Assembly: GCF_009730915.1 (NCBI RefSeq)
Contig: NC_052492.1
Location: forward strand, 310,001 to 374,000
Source of the DNA: Dioscorea cayenensis subsp. rotundata
Lineage: Eukaryota > Streptophyta > Magnoliopsida > Dioscoreales > Dioscoreaceae
Direction: 5' to 3'
DNA: 64,000 bases
The notes under the pieces were generated by a model that saw nothing but the letters and a program-made list of their open reading frames with translations, ran no database searches and was not told the DNA's origin. This document shows positions 44,907-55,930 of the stretch, one piece after another. How positions within the stretch are numbered: the stretch's first letter is position 1; every line of letters begins with the position of its first letter. Both the position numbers and the translations under genes were made by a program.

Positions 44907-47676
44907 TCAGACATCATCTCCACTTAAAAGTTCAACAAGATCACTTTTCTTCAGCTTTGAATAACCTTTAATACTGCGAGATTTTGCAATGTCCCTCAGT
45001 TCTGAGAGTTTCAAGGAGCTCAAGTCAGTAGGCTCTAAAACTGATGATTTTGCAACTTCTTCCAGGATTTCATGGGCATCAGAAGAATAGGATGGCACAT
45101 CTAAATGATAATTCGTCTGGCTCTGGCTCTGGCTCTGGCTCCGGCTCCGGCTCCGGCTCCGGCTCAGTGAATGAAACTGAATCCAAAACTTCTTGATCAG
45201 CTGTTCCAGAACTTCTCTTCTTCATCTTTGAAGAACCTTTGATGCCTCGAGACTTTGCATGTCCACGCCCCCTTGGTTCTGTAGCTTACTTCAGTAAACT
45301 CTAAAGAAGTTTCATCATACTCGGAAGAATATGATGGAACATCTAAAGATACTCCATTGGGCTCTACATAAGAAACCGAATCCACAATTTGATCAGTTGT
45401 ACCAGATCTATTAGGCACATCAATACTAGATCCTTTCTTTCCCTGAATATTCAACAGGGAAATAGCATTTTCATCTTCATCTGCTGCAAATACTGGTTGA
45501 AATTTCACCCTTGGAACAGGAGATCTCCGCTTGAAATTTGAAGTTGGCCTGCGGTTTGGAGCAGGTTCTGGCGCATTAACTTCTCCGTTGATATTATTAG
45601 AATCAAAGAAGTTTGGGACTCGCTCATCCTCAAATGGATTGCTTCTGTCTAGCAGGTCATTATCATCATCTTCTTCAGAAGTCTTTCTGTCCTGATCAAC
45701 TGAGTGTTTCCTCAATAACTTGAGAAGCGAATCTACAGTCCCTCTCTCACTTTGACCTTGCTGCGTAGCATCAATTCTCTTCTCTTCCTTGATGGCTGCT
45801 CGTTCACGTAACTGCGCTTGGACTTTTCTGAAGAGCTCAACAATCTCCCTCTCCCTTTTACCTGGAGTAGCAGTAGCTTGATACCTTTGGTTGCCAGAAA
45901 GAGAAAATAGTGGCCCATTTTTGGAGGACAGTACATCACCATCTTCAGCATTCTGAGAATTGTCTTGACCATGGAATTGCCTCCCCCTGCCTTTAGAGAT
46001 GCCTTTGTTTTGCCTTGAGAAATCCGGGTTCCTTCTTTGGCTGTTGGAACTTGCTCGACATGCTAAAAATGGCCTCCTCGCACCATAAGCAGGAAACTTT
46101 TTTGAAATGACATTAACACTGTGAAAGAGTCTGCCTAATCCAGGAGAAGAATAAAGAGGTGGAGCTGCTCTTGCAGATGCCCCTGGGCAAGGAATACATT
46201 TGCCATCATAGATCACATAACCTGGCCATAAAATAAATAAATAAACAAAGAACGGTCAATCTCTCTATTTCTTGTGTGTGTTTGATGATTGCAGAAAAGT
46301 TGGTATTCCAAAAAAACTAATAACAGTAATTTCCACCACAATCTTCTTTTCAGTCTAACAGAAACTGATCACAGGCCAATAGAAAAAAGCCAGAAGAGTA
46401 ATACTGATCTCCTTGTGCTAGCATGCTTTTAATATCTTATAGATTTGGATATATTGAGATGAAAATGAAATAAAACTTGCTGATCACACTGATAGAGTTT
46501 ATACAATATATGCTTCAAGAGAAAGCAGAAGTCTGACTAATTCAAGCTAATTAGCTTGGTCTGTGTTCATGCAAGCGAAAAGGGATAATGGTTCTTGTTC
46601 CAAAAGATTGTATTTTGAATTATTTACACTCATGAAAGTAAAAATTTCTCATTGAATCAGAAGAAGCCCTCTGGTGGAGAAACTATATTGTGAAATTAAA
46701 AAGCAACTTCAAAAACACATATGCTACAAGGTAAAGTGAAAAAAGACAGTCAATATAAATTTCTAACAAACAAAATATTAAAATAGCATTCAACCACCTG
46801 TATCACCCAATCACTTGGCCAGGTGAAATACGCTTGCCGTTTTAATCTCTTTAAAGGCTCCTTAGCATTAAACACATTGCTACATGTATAATAATCTAGT
46901 TAAAACAAAAGGAAGTCGATAATATAGATATGTTCTCAAACCAAAAATTGCAAGGATGACGGGGAACAGATAAAAAAATAAATTCAGACAGTTCAGAACT
47001 ATATACTTGATCAGAATCAAGTCAGAGACATAAAAAAGAGAGAAAGACACCAACAGAATCAGTTCCAAGATTTGATATAACATAGTCAAGAGTTCAAACC
47101 ACTCGCTGGTGAAATCATGACCAACTAAGAATACACCAAAAAAACTGATATGTCGTAGGATGCAAATACGGGCTTATGGAGCAGCAGAAGAGAGCACTGG
47201 GCAATGGAAAACTGAAGATAAAGCCAGTTCAAAAGGTATATAAAATATATATTTTTCAATAAAAAGTGAAACTCACATCAAGTATTTCTATATTATCTCA
47301 TGAATTAGAAGGGAAAAACAAGAACAAAACAAAACAAAACAAATCAGCAAAAACATCAATCCATTCCTGAACCTAAGAAGCAGAGGGAAAAAAATCCTAT
47401 CCACTTGCAACGAAAAGCGCACACACTCATATATATAATTATAAATACATATTCACAGTTTATATTACCTAAAATACAACATCAGCGGAGCAAAAATTGA
47501 AAGAAAACATCTAAAAAGACATTTAAAAAAAAAAGGGGGATAAAATCAAGCGAGGCCATCAAAACGCCAAAGGAGACAAATATAGGAGCTGAGAGATGAA
47601 GGAATGGAATCCCTAAATAAGGGTGATCCTCAATACCTGAGACGTTGCCGGAGACGAGATGGAGAGTGCCGGACAT
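44907..47676 (-). CDS. RHON1: Rho-N domain-containing protein 1, chloroplastic (RHON1), with disturbed 3' structure
   Basis: Plastid RNA-binding protein; in Arabidopsis RHON1 works with RNase E in processing and ending plastid transcripts. First exon 47676-47637 (MSGTLHLVSGNVS) joins in phase to a long exon from 46221. The long exon has a Ser/Arg-rich transit-like start, LACRASSNSQRRNPDFSRQN, the helical GKREREIVELFRKVQAQLRE and an acidic middle. The C-terminal Rho-N motif is clear: LKLSELRDIAKSRSIKGYSK then LKKSDLVELL, stop at 44907. The long frame ends at 45197 before reaching it. A donor at 45289 (GAA|GTAAGC, phase 0) with an acceptor at 45177 or 45117 (both phase 0) links them, giving about 413 or 393 aa. 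The skipped stretch is a diverged copy of the Rho-N region. Either the intron is real or the gene carries two frameshifts. Confidence 0.8.
45117..45163 (-). repeat. GAGCCG/GAGCCA hexanucleotide microsatellite in RHON1
   Basis: Eight consecutive GAGCCG or GAGCCA units on the minus strand, coding Glu-Pro in one frame and Ser-Arg/Ser-Gln in another. Unit changes keep frame. It lies in the second copy of the duplicated Rho-N segment and provides one of the two possible acceptors (CCAG|ACG). Confidence 0.85.
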
Positions 47677-48713
47677 TGGAGATGAGTTCCAGTGGCGCTC
47701 GAGGGTTTCGCTCGCCTCGGAAACGCAGAGCAGGCAAGGTGGGATTTTTATTTGCGACAAGCTATATGATATGATATATGCTTAACCGATTTGGAAATGG
47801 GTCCAGTGTCATTCCGCCATGTTTTTTTGGTTCACAGGGACCAGGATTTTGCCGAGTCACAACCCATACCAACTCTATTGACGAGCTGTGAGCCCAACTC
47901 GAGTTCCGCTGCTTGAGCTTGTACATGCCAGATTTCAACTCAGTTCCAGTTTCAATGGCTCAAAAAATCCGGCTTAGGAATCGTTGGCTAATCTACTGAT
48001 AATTATTCGTGTTTGTGATTGAGAGATCTCGGGTTCGAATTTCTCATATTATAATTCACTTTTCTCGAGTAGCTTATGTAGAAATACCTCCCGTTCTTCA
48101 CTCCAAAATCAGAATCGTGATATCCTCGATGACGCTTTGTTGTTTTTTGATTTTTAAAATTTTAGTTGATACTAGAGTTTTTTTTTTCTTTTTTTTTTTT
48201 TTGCGCCATCCGACAAGAAACTTGTGAAGAGACAGACAAATACAGTGATATACTGATTCTGTAGATTGATTAACCCTTAAAAATTCCAATGTATAGTGAA
48301 TAAACAATTTTATCGACTCAAAAATTCATTTGCTTGTTAAGTGCTTTCCTTTTATCAAACGATAAATAATCGAATTCAGATATATTATTGTTTAATAAAA
48401 AAGATTTATATTTCATAGCATTGAACCATGAATGGTCCATAACTCTAGTAGGTAATTATTTATGTTTATTTTTTTATATAAAAAATATAAAAGAAATGAA
48501 AAGAAATTGTACTCCTCATTTCATCACAAAGTTCTCCTGTGTTCTTGCCACAAAATCGTAAAAGAACACAAAAATATATATATATATATATATAATTCCG
48601 CAGATGAGTTTGAACAACGGCTGAAAGTATATATTATATAGTCTAAGTTCATATATAATTGCTCAGCTTAGTAACAATGAAGGGGCCGGCAAAACACAAT
48701 TCAAATTGGTGGT
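47677..48713. other. Intergenic region upstream of RHON1, with SINE-like segment
   Basis: RHON1 promoter side is 47677-47860. The rest contains the tRNA-related SINE candidate at about 47968-48205 and AT-rich DNA up to the 3' end of the aldo-keto reductase gene. No gene seen. Confidence 0.5.
47968..48205 (+). mobile_element. Candidate tRNA-derived SINE
   Basis: TGGCTAATCTACTG near 47985 resembles a pol III A box. GGTTCGAATTTC at about 48032 matches the B-box core, about 40 bp downstream, as in tRNA genes and tRNA-derived SINE heads. The preceding GAGAGATCTCG resembles plant SINE heads. A long T-rich run ends near 48202. No target duplication was found, so the limits are rough. Confidence 0.35.
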
Positions 48714-51311
48714 TCATTGAAACAAAAACAAGTCACAAAGAAATTGGCTTGATAGAATCAAATAATGGCTGGATCCTTGTGTCTCTTGAAGATATCTTCG
48801 ATGCCCAGTTGCTACTTCAGGTGGCAATGGCCTTGTGGTTGCAGTGAAGGTGTCAATGTCCTCCTTTAGCTGATCCACGGAGGTTGCTCCAATGATGGAA
48901 CTAGTTACAAACGAACGGTCTCGTGTGAATCCCAGAGCAAGTTGGACAGGGGTCAATCCATGTTTTTTAGCCAGCTCTATATATAGCTTCGTAACTTCCT
49001 AAAATACGAGATAAATACTATTGTCATAAAATAATTATTATTGATGACACACATGATTGCTTTGCTTATGATACAGTAAATCCAACAATTAAACAAGGAG
49101 GCATGCGTGGTTATGCATCAGCATTTCAATCTTATTTCGTATTTCTATGGGCATTGAATAAGATACTAGTCCTGTGTGACCAATTTGAATCAGAGAGGGT
49201 CAAACCTTTGCTATAGATTTGTTGTATCTTTCCATGTAACCAGGGAAGAGGTTGAGCCTTCCCTTTTTTGCGGCTTCAGAGTTGATGTCTAGATACTTTC
49301 CACTGAGACTTCCACCACCCAATGGGGAATATGCAAGCAACCCAATGTTGCAGTTGTTGGGGTGGCATACTTCAACAAGATCAACTGCAATAAGATAGAA
49401 TTAGGATGACTTTTATATAAGTACGTACCTCTATTCTTTTTTTATATATAATTCATCACAAATGGTGCAAAAAATGAATTAAACATTTAAGATCCTCGAT
49501 TAGCTGGACTTGCTGAACTAACAGAATTTAACAAGACATCAAGAATTATTTACTTCTATCTGAACCAACATTAATTTATGCTGACTTTAATATATAAAAG
49601 AAACTGATGCAGAGGAATAAAAAAACCAAATCACTGCAGTTGGCATAGTAGGAGCTTGGAACACAGAACACTATTAAATCTGATGACAAAGGGCACCAGA
49701 GTGTTAATATAAAATGGCTTACTTTCAAATCTGCACCTAATGAGCAAACTGTAGCTATTTTGTATACTGACAATCTTTGGAAGACCTTCGACCTTTGCAG
49801 CATGTACAAACTCCATTACTCCATAAGAAGTTTCATTTGAAACTCCAATATATCGAATCTGGAATCAAGGGAAGAATTGAGACCATATATATCAAAAGTG
49901 TCTCTCTCAAGCATTTATAATCTAAGGGATATATGGTAGTTGGATAAAAGTTGATAGTTTTATCATGGAGATTTTTTTTTTTTTTTGAATAATAGTAGGT
50001 TATCACGGAGCATTAAATACAACAAAATAGGAGATATGTACCAGAGGATACATGTTTCTTATCATTGTTAGAATGTGAAATCTCGATAAGATAAGCATTA
50101 CCTTTCCCTCGTCAATGAGATCCTGAAAAGCCTTAAGTTGTTCCGAAATCGGTATACTTGGTCTCCACTTTGATGGATCATAGCTAAATTCACCAAACAC
50201 TGGTACATAACGATCTGGCCTGAAAAAAAAAAAGAAGCAATTTCTTAGATTAATATAAATCATGTAAAAGACAACAGTTGAAATCAAATCCCACATATGA
50301 TGTAGTCATCAAACTAAAAACCAAATAAACAACATGTAAATATTGATAGCAATACACACAATCATCAGCAAAAGATTAACCAGTGTATTTGCAGCAAGTC
50401 AATGTAATCTGTATTGAGGCGCTTAAGGCTCTTCTCTACACTCTCTTTTATGTTAGCAGCATCAACCCGCAAAACCTTTGCATTGTCACGAATGTAACTT
50501 GACCGCTCCGAATAACCACAAACTTTTGTTGCCAAAATCACCTAAAACAAGATCAGTTTTTATCTTTTAAAAAAAAAAAAAATTATTGCAAGAATTCACT
50601 GTCACTGAAGGTGATGGTGATCAAATAATTAACATTAAAATCCAAGAAAAAGTAGCACCTTTTCACGGGGTCTAGACTTGATCCAGCTGCCTATATAAAG
50701 ATCAGTCCTTCCTTGTGTCTCTTTCTTCATAGGGATTGGATACTAAAAAAAGAAAGGATTAAAAGAAACTTGGTGATCTTACTCAAAATAAAAGCAAGCA
50801 TTTCTAATAACATGTTTCGTGCATGAACAAACACTAAATGAGTCTAAAAACAAGAAAAACAAACAATTATCACATTGGAGAGAATGTAGAGAACTCACTG
50901 CCTCAGCAGTATCAATAGTGTTGATGCCTTGCTCAAAGGAGTAGTTGAGCATATCATGTGCCTCCTTCTCCGTGTTCTGCTCACCAAACGTCATCTGAGA
51001 TTTATGCCAAAACCTAATCAATTTGCAGGACGTGAAGAATCGAAAAAAAAAGTTAAATTAAATGTAAAGAAGAGGATAATTTTTGTACTGTTCCGAGGGT
51101 GATTTCGCTGATTTGGAGGTCGGAATCGCCGAGCTTTCGATACTGAAGGGCGTTCTTTTGAGCAGTTTGTTTGGCTTTAACGGGGATTGGCATGGACTTC
51201 CTGATCCTCCCAGCCATTGATTGTTGATGGAGGCTTCGATAGGAGGCGAGAAAGATGGGAATAGCGCGAGCGAAGGGAGGGAAAGGGAGATGCTACGGCG
51301 CTGGTGGCCAT
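48714..51311 (-). CDS. Tas-type NADP-dependent aldo-keto reductase (plastid type), frame disturbed at both ends
   Basis: Aldo-keto reductase like Arabidopsis At1g04420 and bacterial Tas. Exons: (51311 or 51217)-51089, 50994-50899, 50742-50659, 50541-50381, 50219-50102, 49858-49723, 49384-49206, 48998-48714. The frame runs unbroken from ATG 51217 (395 aa). Counting from that Met, the catalytic tetrad is Asp71, Tyr76, Lys109 and His156 (IDTAEAYP, ATKVCG, LLQIHW). Other family blocks: LRVDAANIKESVEKSLKRL, LLAYSPLGGGSLSGKYL, SIIGATSVDQLKEDIDTF. Two oddities. ATG 51311, in good context, begins a transit-like peptide (MATSAVASPFPSLRSRYSHL) but is one base out of frame with the body. Near the stop the family ending IEDIFKRHKDPAII lies in another frame (stop 48758-48760), so the read frame has an unrelated 25-30 residue tail. 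Both breaks sit at GGG runs. Confidence 0.85.
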
Positions 51312-52900
51312 TTCCCTTTTCCTGCTTCTCCGCCGTGTTCTTCTTTATCCACAACTACAAGGCAAGGCACGTGAATCTCGCGAGTCCTGCATTTACTAAT
51401 CAAAGTAAAAAAAATCAAATCATCAATTTATTTTATTTTTTTTAATTTACCAAAGAAATTTTAATGTAAACACTCACTTTAATAAAATAAATATATAAAA
51501 AATCATGGTTGATTTATTCAACTTTTTTTATGTTAAAAAAATCATGGTCTATTAATAATAATAACAATTTTCTAATTATAATATAAATTTACTATTAAAA
51601 CTCTATGCCATAAAATAAAAATGTGGATTGAATGATCCGTCCGTGTGTATACCTATGATATATATATAGAACAATGTCACAATAACAATTAAAATTATAA
51701 CTCATCATATTTATATTAAAAAGAAAAACAATTTTTATGTTGTATATTACAAGGGAGATGGATAAAAAAAATGTAACGAAGCTATGACATAATAACTATT
51801 TTATTAAATATAGATAACAACAAATATGATATCTCCCTCCCTCAATCAACTTTCATGGCAGTTTTCATCCGCTGGTGAGGTTCTAGCCGCCGCAGATGTT
51901 GCAGGGATCGAACCATGGAGGAGTTCAAGAGTTGGAACTTTTCATTCTCGCTCAATTTCGGATCCGTTTTGACATCCAGTGATATCGGATTCGGGCGCGA
52001 CTTTGTTCCCTTTTGACACTATCACATACCGTTATATATATATATATAAGAAAAATATCTAATGGACATCATCCATTTTTTGCTCCACGTGTCATGATCT
52101 GAAAGTTGACACCTTTCCCTTTTTCGTTTAGAGAAAATGACTCTCTATAGTCTATACTTGTCGAAACTCTTGCTCTTTAGGTTCAGATCGCGCCCTTCTT
52201 GCTCAATCTCCCCGAAAGGTGCGTGCTTTCCCACCCTCTTCTCATCTCATCCCTGGGTATACTCTGAAGCATCACTTTCTCTTTTCAGTTTTATAACAAT
52301 TTTTGTCGTTAATTAATCAATCGTGTGTATTCTGCCGAGATTAGGGCTTTTGTGCTGTGATGGATGATGGTGGTTTTTATTGTGTTCTTTTTCAGCCCTG
52401 AAATTTGTGAAATTAAGTAGTTTCTTACCACATGAAAAGTAGTTGTCTTATTCTTCTTCTTTTCCGGTGAAGAAAAATTGGGAGAAAAGTCTGATCTTAA
52501 TTTGACTGCCAAATAGATTGACAATTTGTTGTTTCAAACGAACTAGTTGTGTTTTTTACTTGTGTGTGTTTGTGCTCGCGCGTGAGCACGTTTTCAAGCT
52601 TTAGAATAGAATAACAACATCAAATGCTCTTTCTCTTTAAATTTCTTGATTCTTAGTTTTTTGATGTATGAGAATGTTCAAGTTTGATTTTAAATTCATA
52701 TGTATATCTGAATGTTTGATGTTTTCAAGGTTGTACATTCTGGTAGTCTTGACATTTTTCTTTGCATGATATGTATAGATTGTTAAAAACCAAAGGTGTC
52801 CAAGTAGGATAAAGGACAAGCCAGAGTTTGTGGAGTAAGTATAGTAATTGATTTGCAAGTTTCTGTTTTGGGGTCGAGTAATTTGTCGTCATTCCTAAAA
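51312..52900. promoter_or_regulatory. Divergent promoter region between aldo-keto reductase and TOL genes
   Basis: About 1.6 kb, AT-rich. From about 52140 the sequence looks like the leader of the plus-strand gene; a possible leader donor is GAAAG|GTGCGT near 52218. A polypyrimidine-rich stretch and TGTGTGTG run occur near 52560. No separate gene is seen. Confidence 0.4.
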
Positions 52901-54420
52901 ATGGACAAGCTGAAGCTATCTGGCTTGGGGGAGCGTTTGAAGATTGGGGGTGAGCGATTGAAGGTCGGGGGTGCTGAAATGGGTAGAAAAGTTAGTGGGA
53001 AAATGAAGGAGATTCTTCAGGGACAGTCGCATGAGGCGAAGATGGTGGATGAAGCTACATCTGAGAACTTGGAAGAGCCAAACTGGGGTCTTAATTTGAA
53101 GATATGCAATTTACTTAACAGCGATGAATTCAATGGTTCTGAAGTTGTCAGGGCAATAAAAAAGAAAATTGCTGGCAAAAATGTGAAGAGCCAAAGGCTG
53201 AGTCTTGAACTGTTGGAGACATGTGCTGTGAATTGTGACAAAGTGTTCTCTGAGGTGGCATCTGAGAAGCTTTTGGATGAAATGGTGTTGATGATTGATA
53301 ATCCACAGACCCATCAAGAAAACCGTAGGATAGCTTTCCAACTGATTGAGGCATGGGGCAAGTCTGTGGATCTCGCCTACCTACCTGTTTTTAGACAGAC
53401 TTATTTGGTTAGTTCAGTTGATTGTCTTTCATGAATTTCCTTCCTTGATGTAAATTGTGCCAGAATTATTTGGTTAGTTCAGTTGATTGTCTTTCATGAA
53501 TTTCCTTCCTTGATGTAAATTGTGCCAGAATTATCCTGAGCTGGTGAGTTTCTTGAATGCAGAGTTTAAATTCAAGGCAGATACCTGATGCTTTACATGA
53601 TGACGGGAACTCTCCTTTCACTCATGGCACTGATGAGCGTGGAGAACTGGCTATTCCTCAAAGGTATCCCTATTCAAACATAGATGAGCATGACTTTGAT
53701 TCAAATGAGGCTTTCTATGAAAGTGAGGGACTTCCTGTGGAGGAGAAGAAGGAAATTCTTGTTGTAACTCGCAACAGCATTGATATTCTTGCCTCCATCC
53801 TGAACTCTGTACCACAACAGAAACACATCAAGGTACTTTTACTGTTATACTTTCACTTCTGCAATGTATTAGAATCTCAGGAGCATATATATTATAGCAA
53901 TGGTGTGAGCTTATATTGTCAAGGAAGTACTATTGTCCTTGGACAGGTTCACCTTCAAATTCACACTATAAAAGATGCTCAAAATTCGTCTGCTCATTTT
54001 CTCATGTATTATGTAGTGCAGCAGTGATTGTGTTGCTGGCTTTCAGCATATGATTCGGTAACATTCAGTCTGTCATAGGTGCAGGATGAACTAACGCTGA
54101 CAATACGGGAGAAATGCAAAGATGCACAGCCAATGTTACAGAGAATTATAGAAACAACAGTTGATGATGAACCATTGCTGATTGAAGCCCTTTCTCTGCA
54201 TGACGAGCTCCAGCAGGTCCTTGCCAAGTGTGAGGAGCGTGATTTTGCTTCTACACAGGCAGATGAGCACAACCCAGATGATTCTGGCACTCCTTGCAGT
54301 CAGCCGGAAGGTTGTACATCAGAAGAGAAAGAAGCTGATTCTCAACCAGAAGGGAATACTGCTGGAGAGAGAATGGATGAAGCAGGCAGCATGACAACAA
54401 ACATGGAAAAGAAAGCATAA
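52901..54420 (+). CDS. TOM1-like (TOL) VHS-GAT ubiquitin-binding sorting protein
   Basis: Cytosolic/endosomal adaptor that binds ubiquitinated membrane cargo upstream of ESCRT; plants lack the canonical ESCRT-0 and use TOLs. Exons 52901-53407, 53563-53832, 54079-54420 join in phase: 372 aa, a short TOL comparable to TOL1/TOL2. N-terminus is basic, with a repeated LGERLKIGGERLKVGG motif. VHS covers about 47-169 (NWGLNLKICNLLNSDEFNGS, KNVKSQRLSLELLETCAVNC, NPQTHQENRRIAFQLIEAWG). A linker follows, then GAT about 220-310 (LVVTRNSIDILASILNSVPQ, IETTVDDEPLLIEALSLHDE). The acidic tail lacks the long Gln-rich extension of large TOLs. ATG 52901 is the first Met in the frame. The first intron begins with an exact 65-bp duplication that repeats the donor. 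Confidence 0.9.
53401..53530 (+). repeat. Perfect 65-bp tandem duplication spanning the TOL exon-1 donor
   Basis: 53401-53465 and 53466-53530 are identical as read. Each contains the last 7 bases of exon 1 and the donor (TTATTTG|GTTAG). The true exon end is 53407, and an identical donor lies at 53473. Use of the second would add 65 bases and meet an in-frame TGA. Identity implies a recent event. Confidence 0.92.
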
Positions 54421-55332
54421 GAGAGGCTCTCTTCTGCTCTAACAAATGTTATCAGGTTGCTTTGTGTATGCATGAGATCTTTATCTATATGCCTGCTGTA
54501 TTACGCTAGCGTAGGCTTAGATTGTGCACAGACATTTCGCTGCCCTTTTTTCTTTATTGCTTACTAACTGTCTTTGTCAGTCTAATCAAACTTAAAGCCA
54601 CATATATATGTCAATATGTGTGTGTGTTTTTGTATTTACTTGAGTCTGAGAAATCACTTGTGTATAGTTAATGTTTTATTAGAAGTTTTGGATGTACCCT
54701 CTGACCAAATGATGGATCTAGCAGACATTTGATAAAGATTACTGTCAAAGTGTCCACCAAAATACTAGTTCATAACACAAATAAACATACTATAATCTTT
54801 TATATGAAAAATAATACCATAAAATAGATAAAAATCAAGTCAAGCTGTTTGCTTGTGTCCAAGTAATGGAGTACTTTTGTAAGGAATAGGTATAAGGAAT
54901 AATTAAGTGAGGCAGAACAGAAAGAGTAGAGTATGCTTCAAGAATTTAGACAATGGCGACCATATAACGTAATAACAAGTTCAGAGAATGTTCCAGATAA
55001 CTAAATAAATTTATTAATATTAAAATATGTCATTAATGATCAATCATAAATTTATAATGTCACTATCAAATAAAATATATGATTTTTTTAAAAATATTAT
55101 TAAATATTTCCGAGCTGATCGTCTGATTCCCAGAATATAAGAACATAAGATCACGTCCCAATCCCGACAACCCCCTCAAAAAAATACAAATATTTCCCAA
55201 AACCCTCATCTCAGTTAATTTTTTTTTAATTCTTTATTCATAATATGATCAATATTTGAAATTATATTATCCTTCAATTAAAATATTGTTACATTAAAAC
55301 AATATTATTGAAATAGAGAAAAACGATAAAAC

Positions 55333-55365
<33 letters not shown>

Positions 55366-55883
55366 CGTCATATTAAATTAATTGTATTCAAAGTCGTACA
55401 TCCAATTTTTTAATAGATAACTTCGTGACTATGTTTCAAACGCTGCGCAGATATCCTTTCAGTAAAAATAAATAAATAAATAACATTAAAAAGTCTCACC
55501 GTTAGATTGCGCCTCGGGATAATATGTGATCTTCTTCATGTTCATGTGGCTTTTCAGGCCCACCACACACACAACTTTGTCTGGTCTGTATTTGCCGCCG
55601 CCTCGCAGTCTCATTCTTTGAATTCTCTACTTCTTCTTATTCTTCTTCTTCTTCTTCTTCTTTTTTAATTATTAAATCATAGAAATCACACTTTAATAAT
55701 TTTGTATATTATAAGCCTCTCCTTCCCATTTACGTTACTTTTCTTCTTTCTCTTTGCTTTTATATATATATATATATAATATAAGCGGCGGAGAAAGTGT
55801 TGATCCGAATCCGATATCATAGCGGGTCGCAAAGCCATATCGGATCCGAAAGCCCAGCGAGCCATTGCAGCAGCAGCAGCGTG
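54421..55883 (+). promoter_or_regulatory. Intergenic: TOL 3' flank and PANC promoter/leader
   Basis: AT-rich, with (TG)n near 54617, (AT)n near 55344-55366, a TTC/TTCT run near 55632-55662 and (AT)n at 55762-55778. The last ~100 bases are GC-rich and likely the PANC leader. No other gene. Confidence 0.45.
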
Positions 55884-55930
55884 ATGGAGATGGAGAAGAA
55901 CATGGAGATGGAGATGGAGATGGAGATAGA
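55884..55930 (+). repeat. ATGGAG coding microsatellite at the PANC start
   Basis: Tandem GAGATG/ATGGAG hexamers encode MEMEKNMEMEMEMEIE. Each unit supplies an in-frame ATG, so several start codons are possible and unit-number changes keep frame. Confidence 0.9.
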
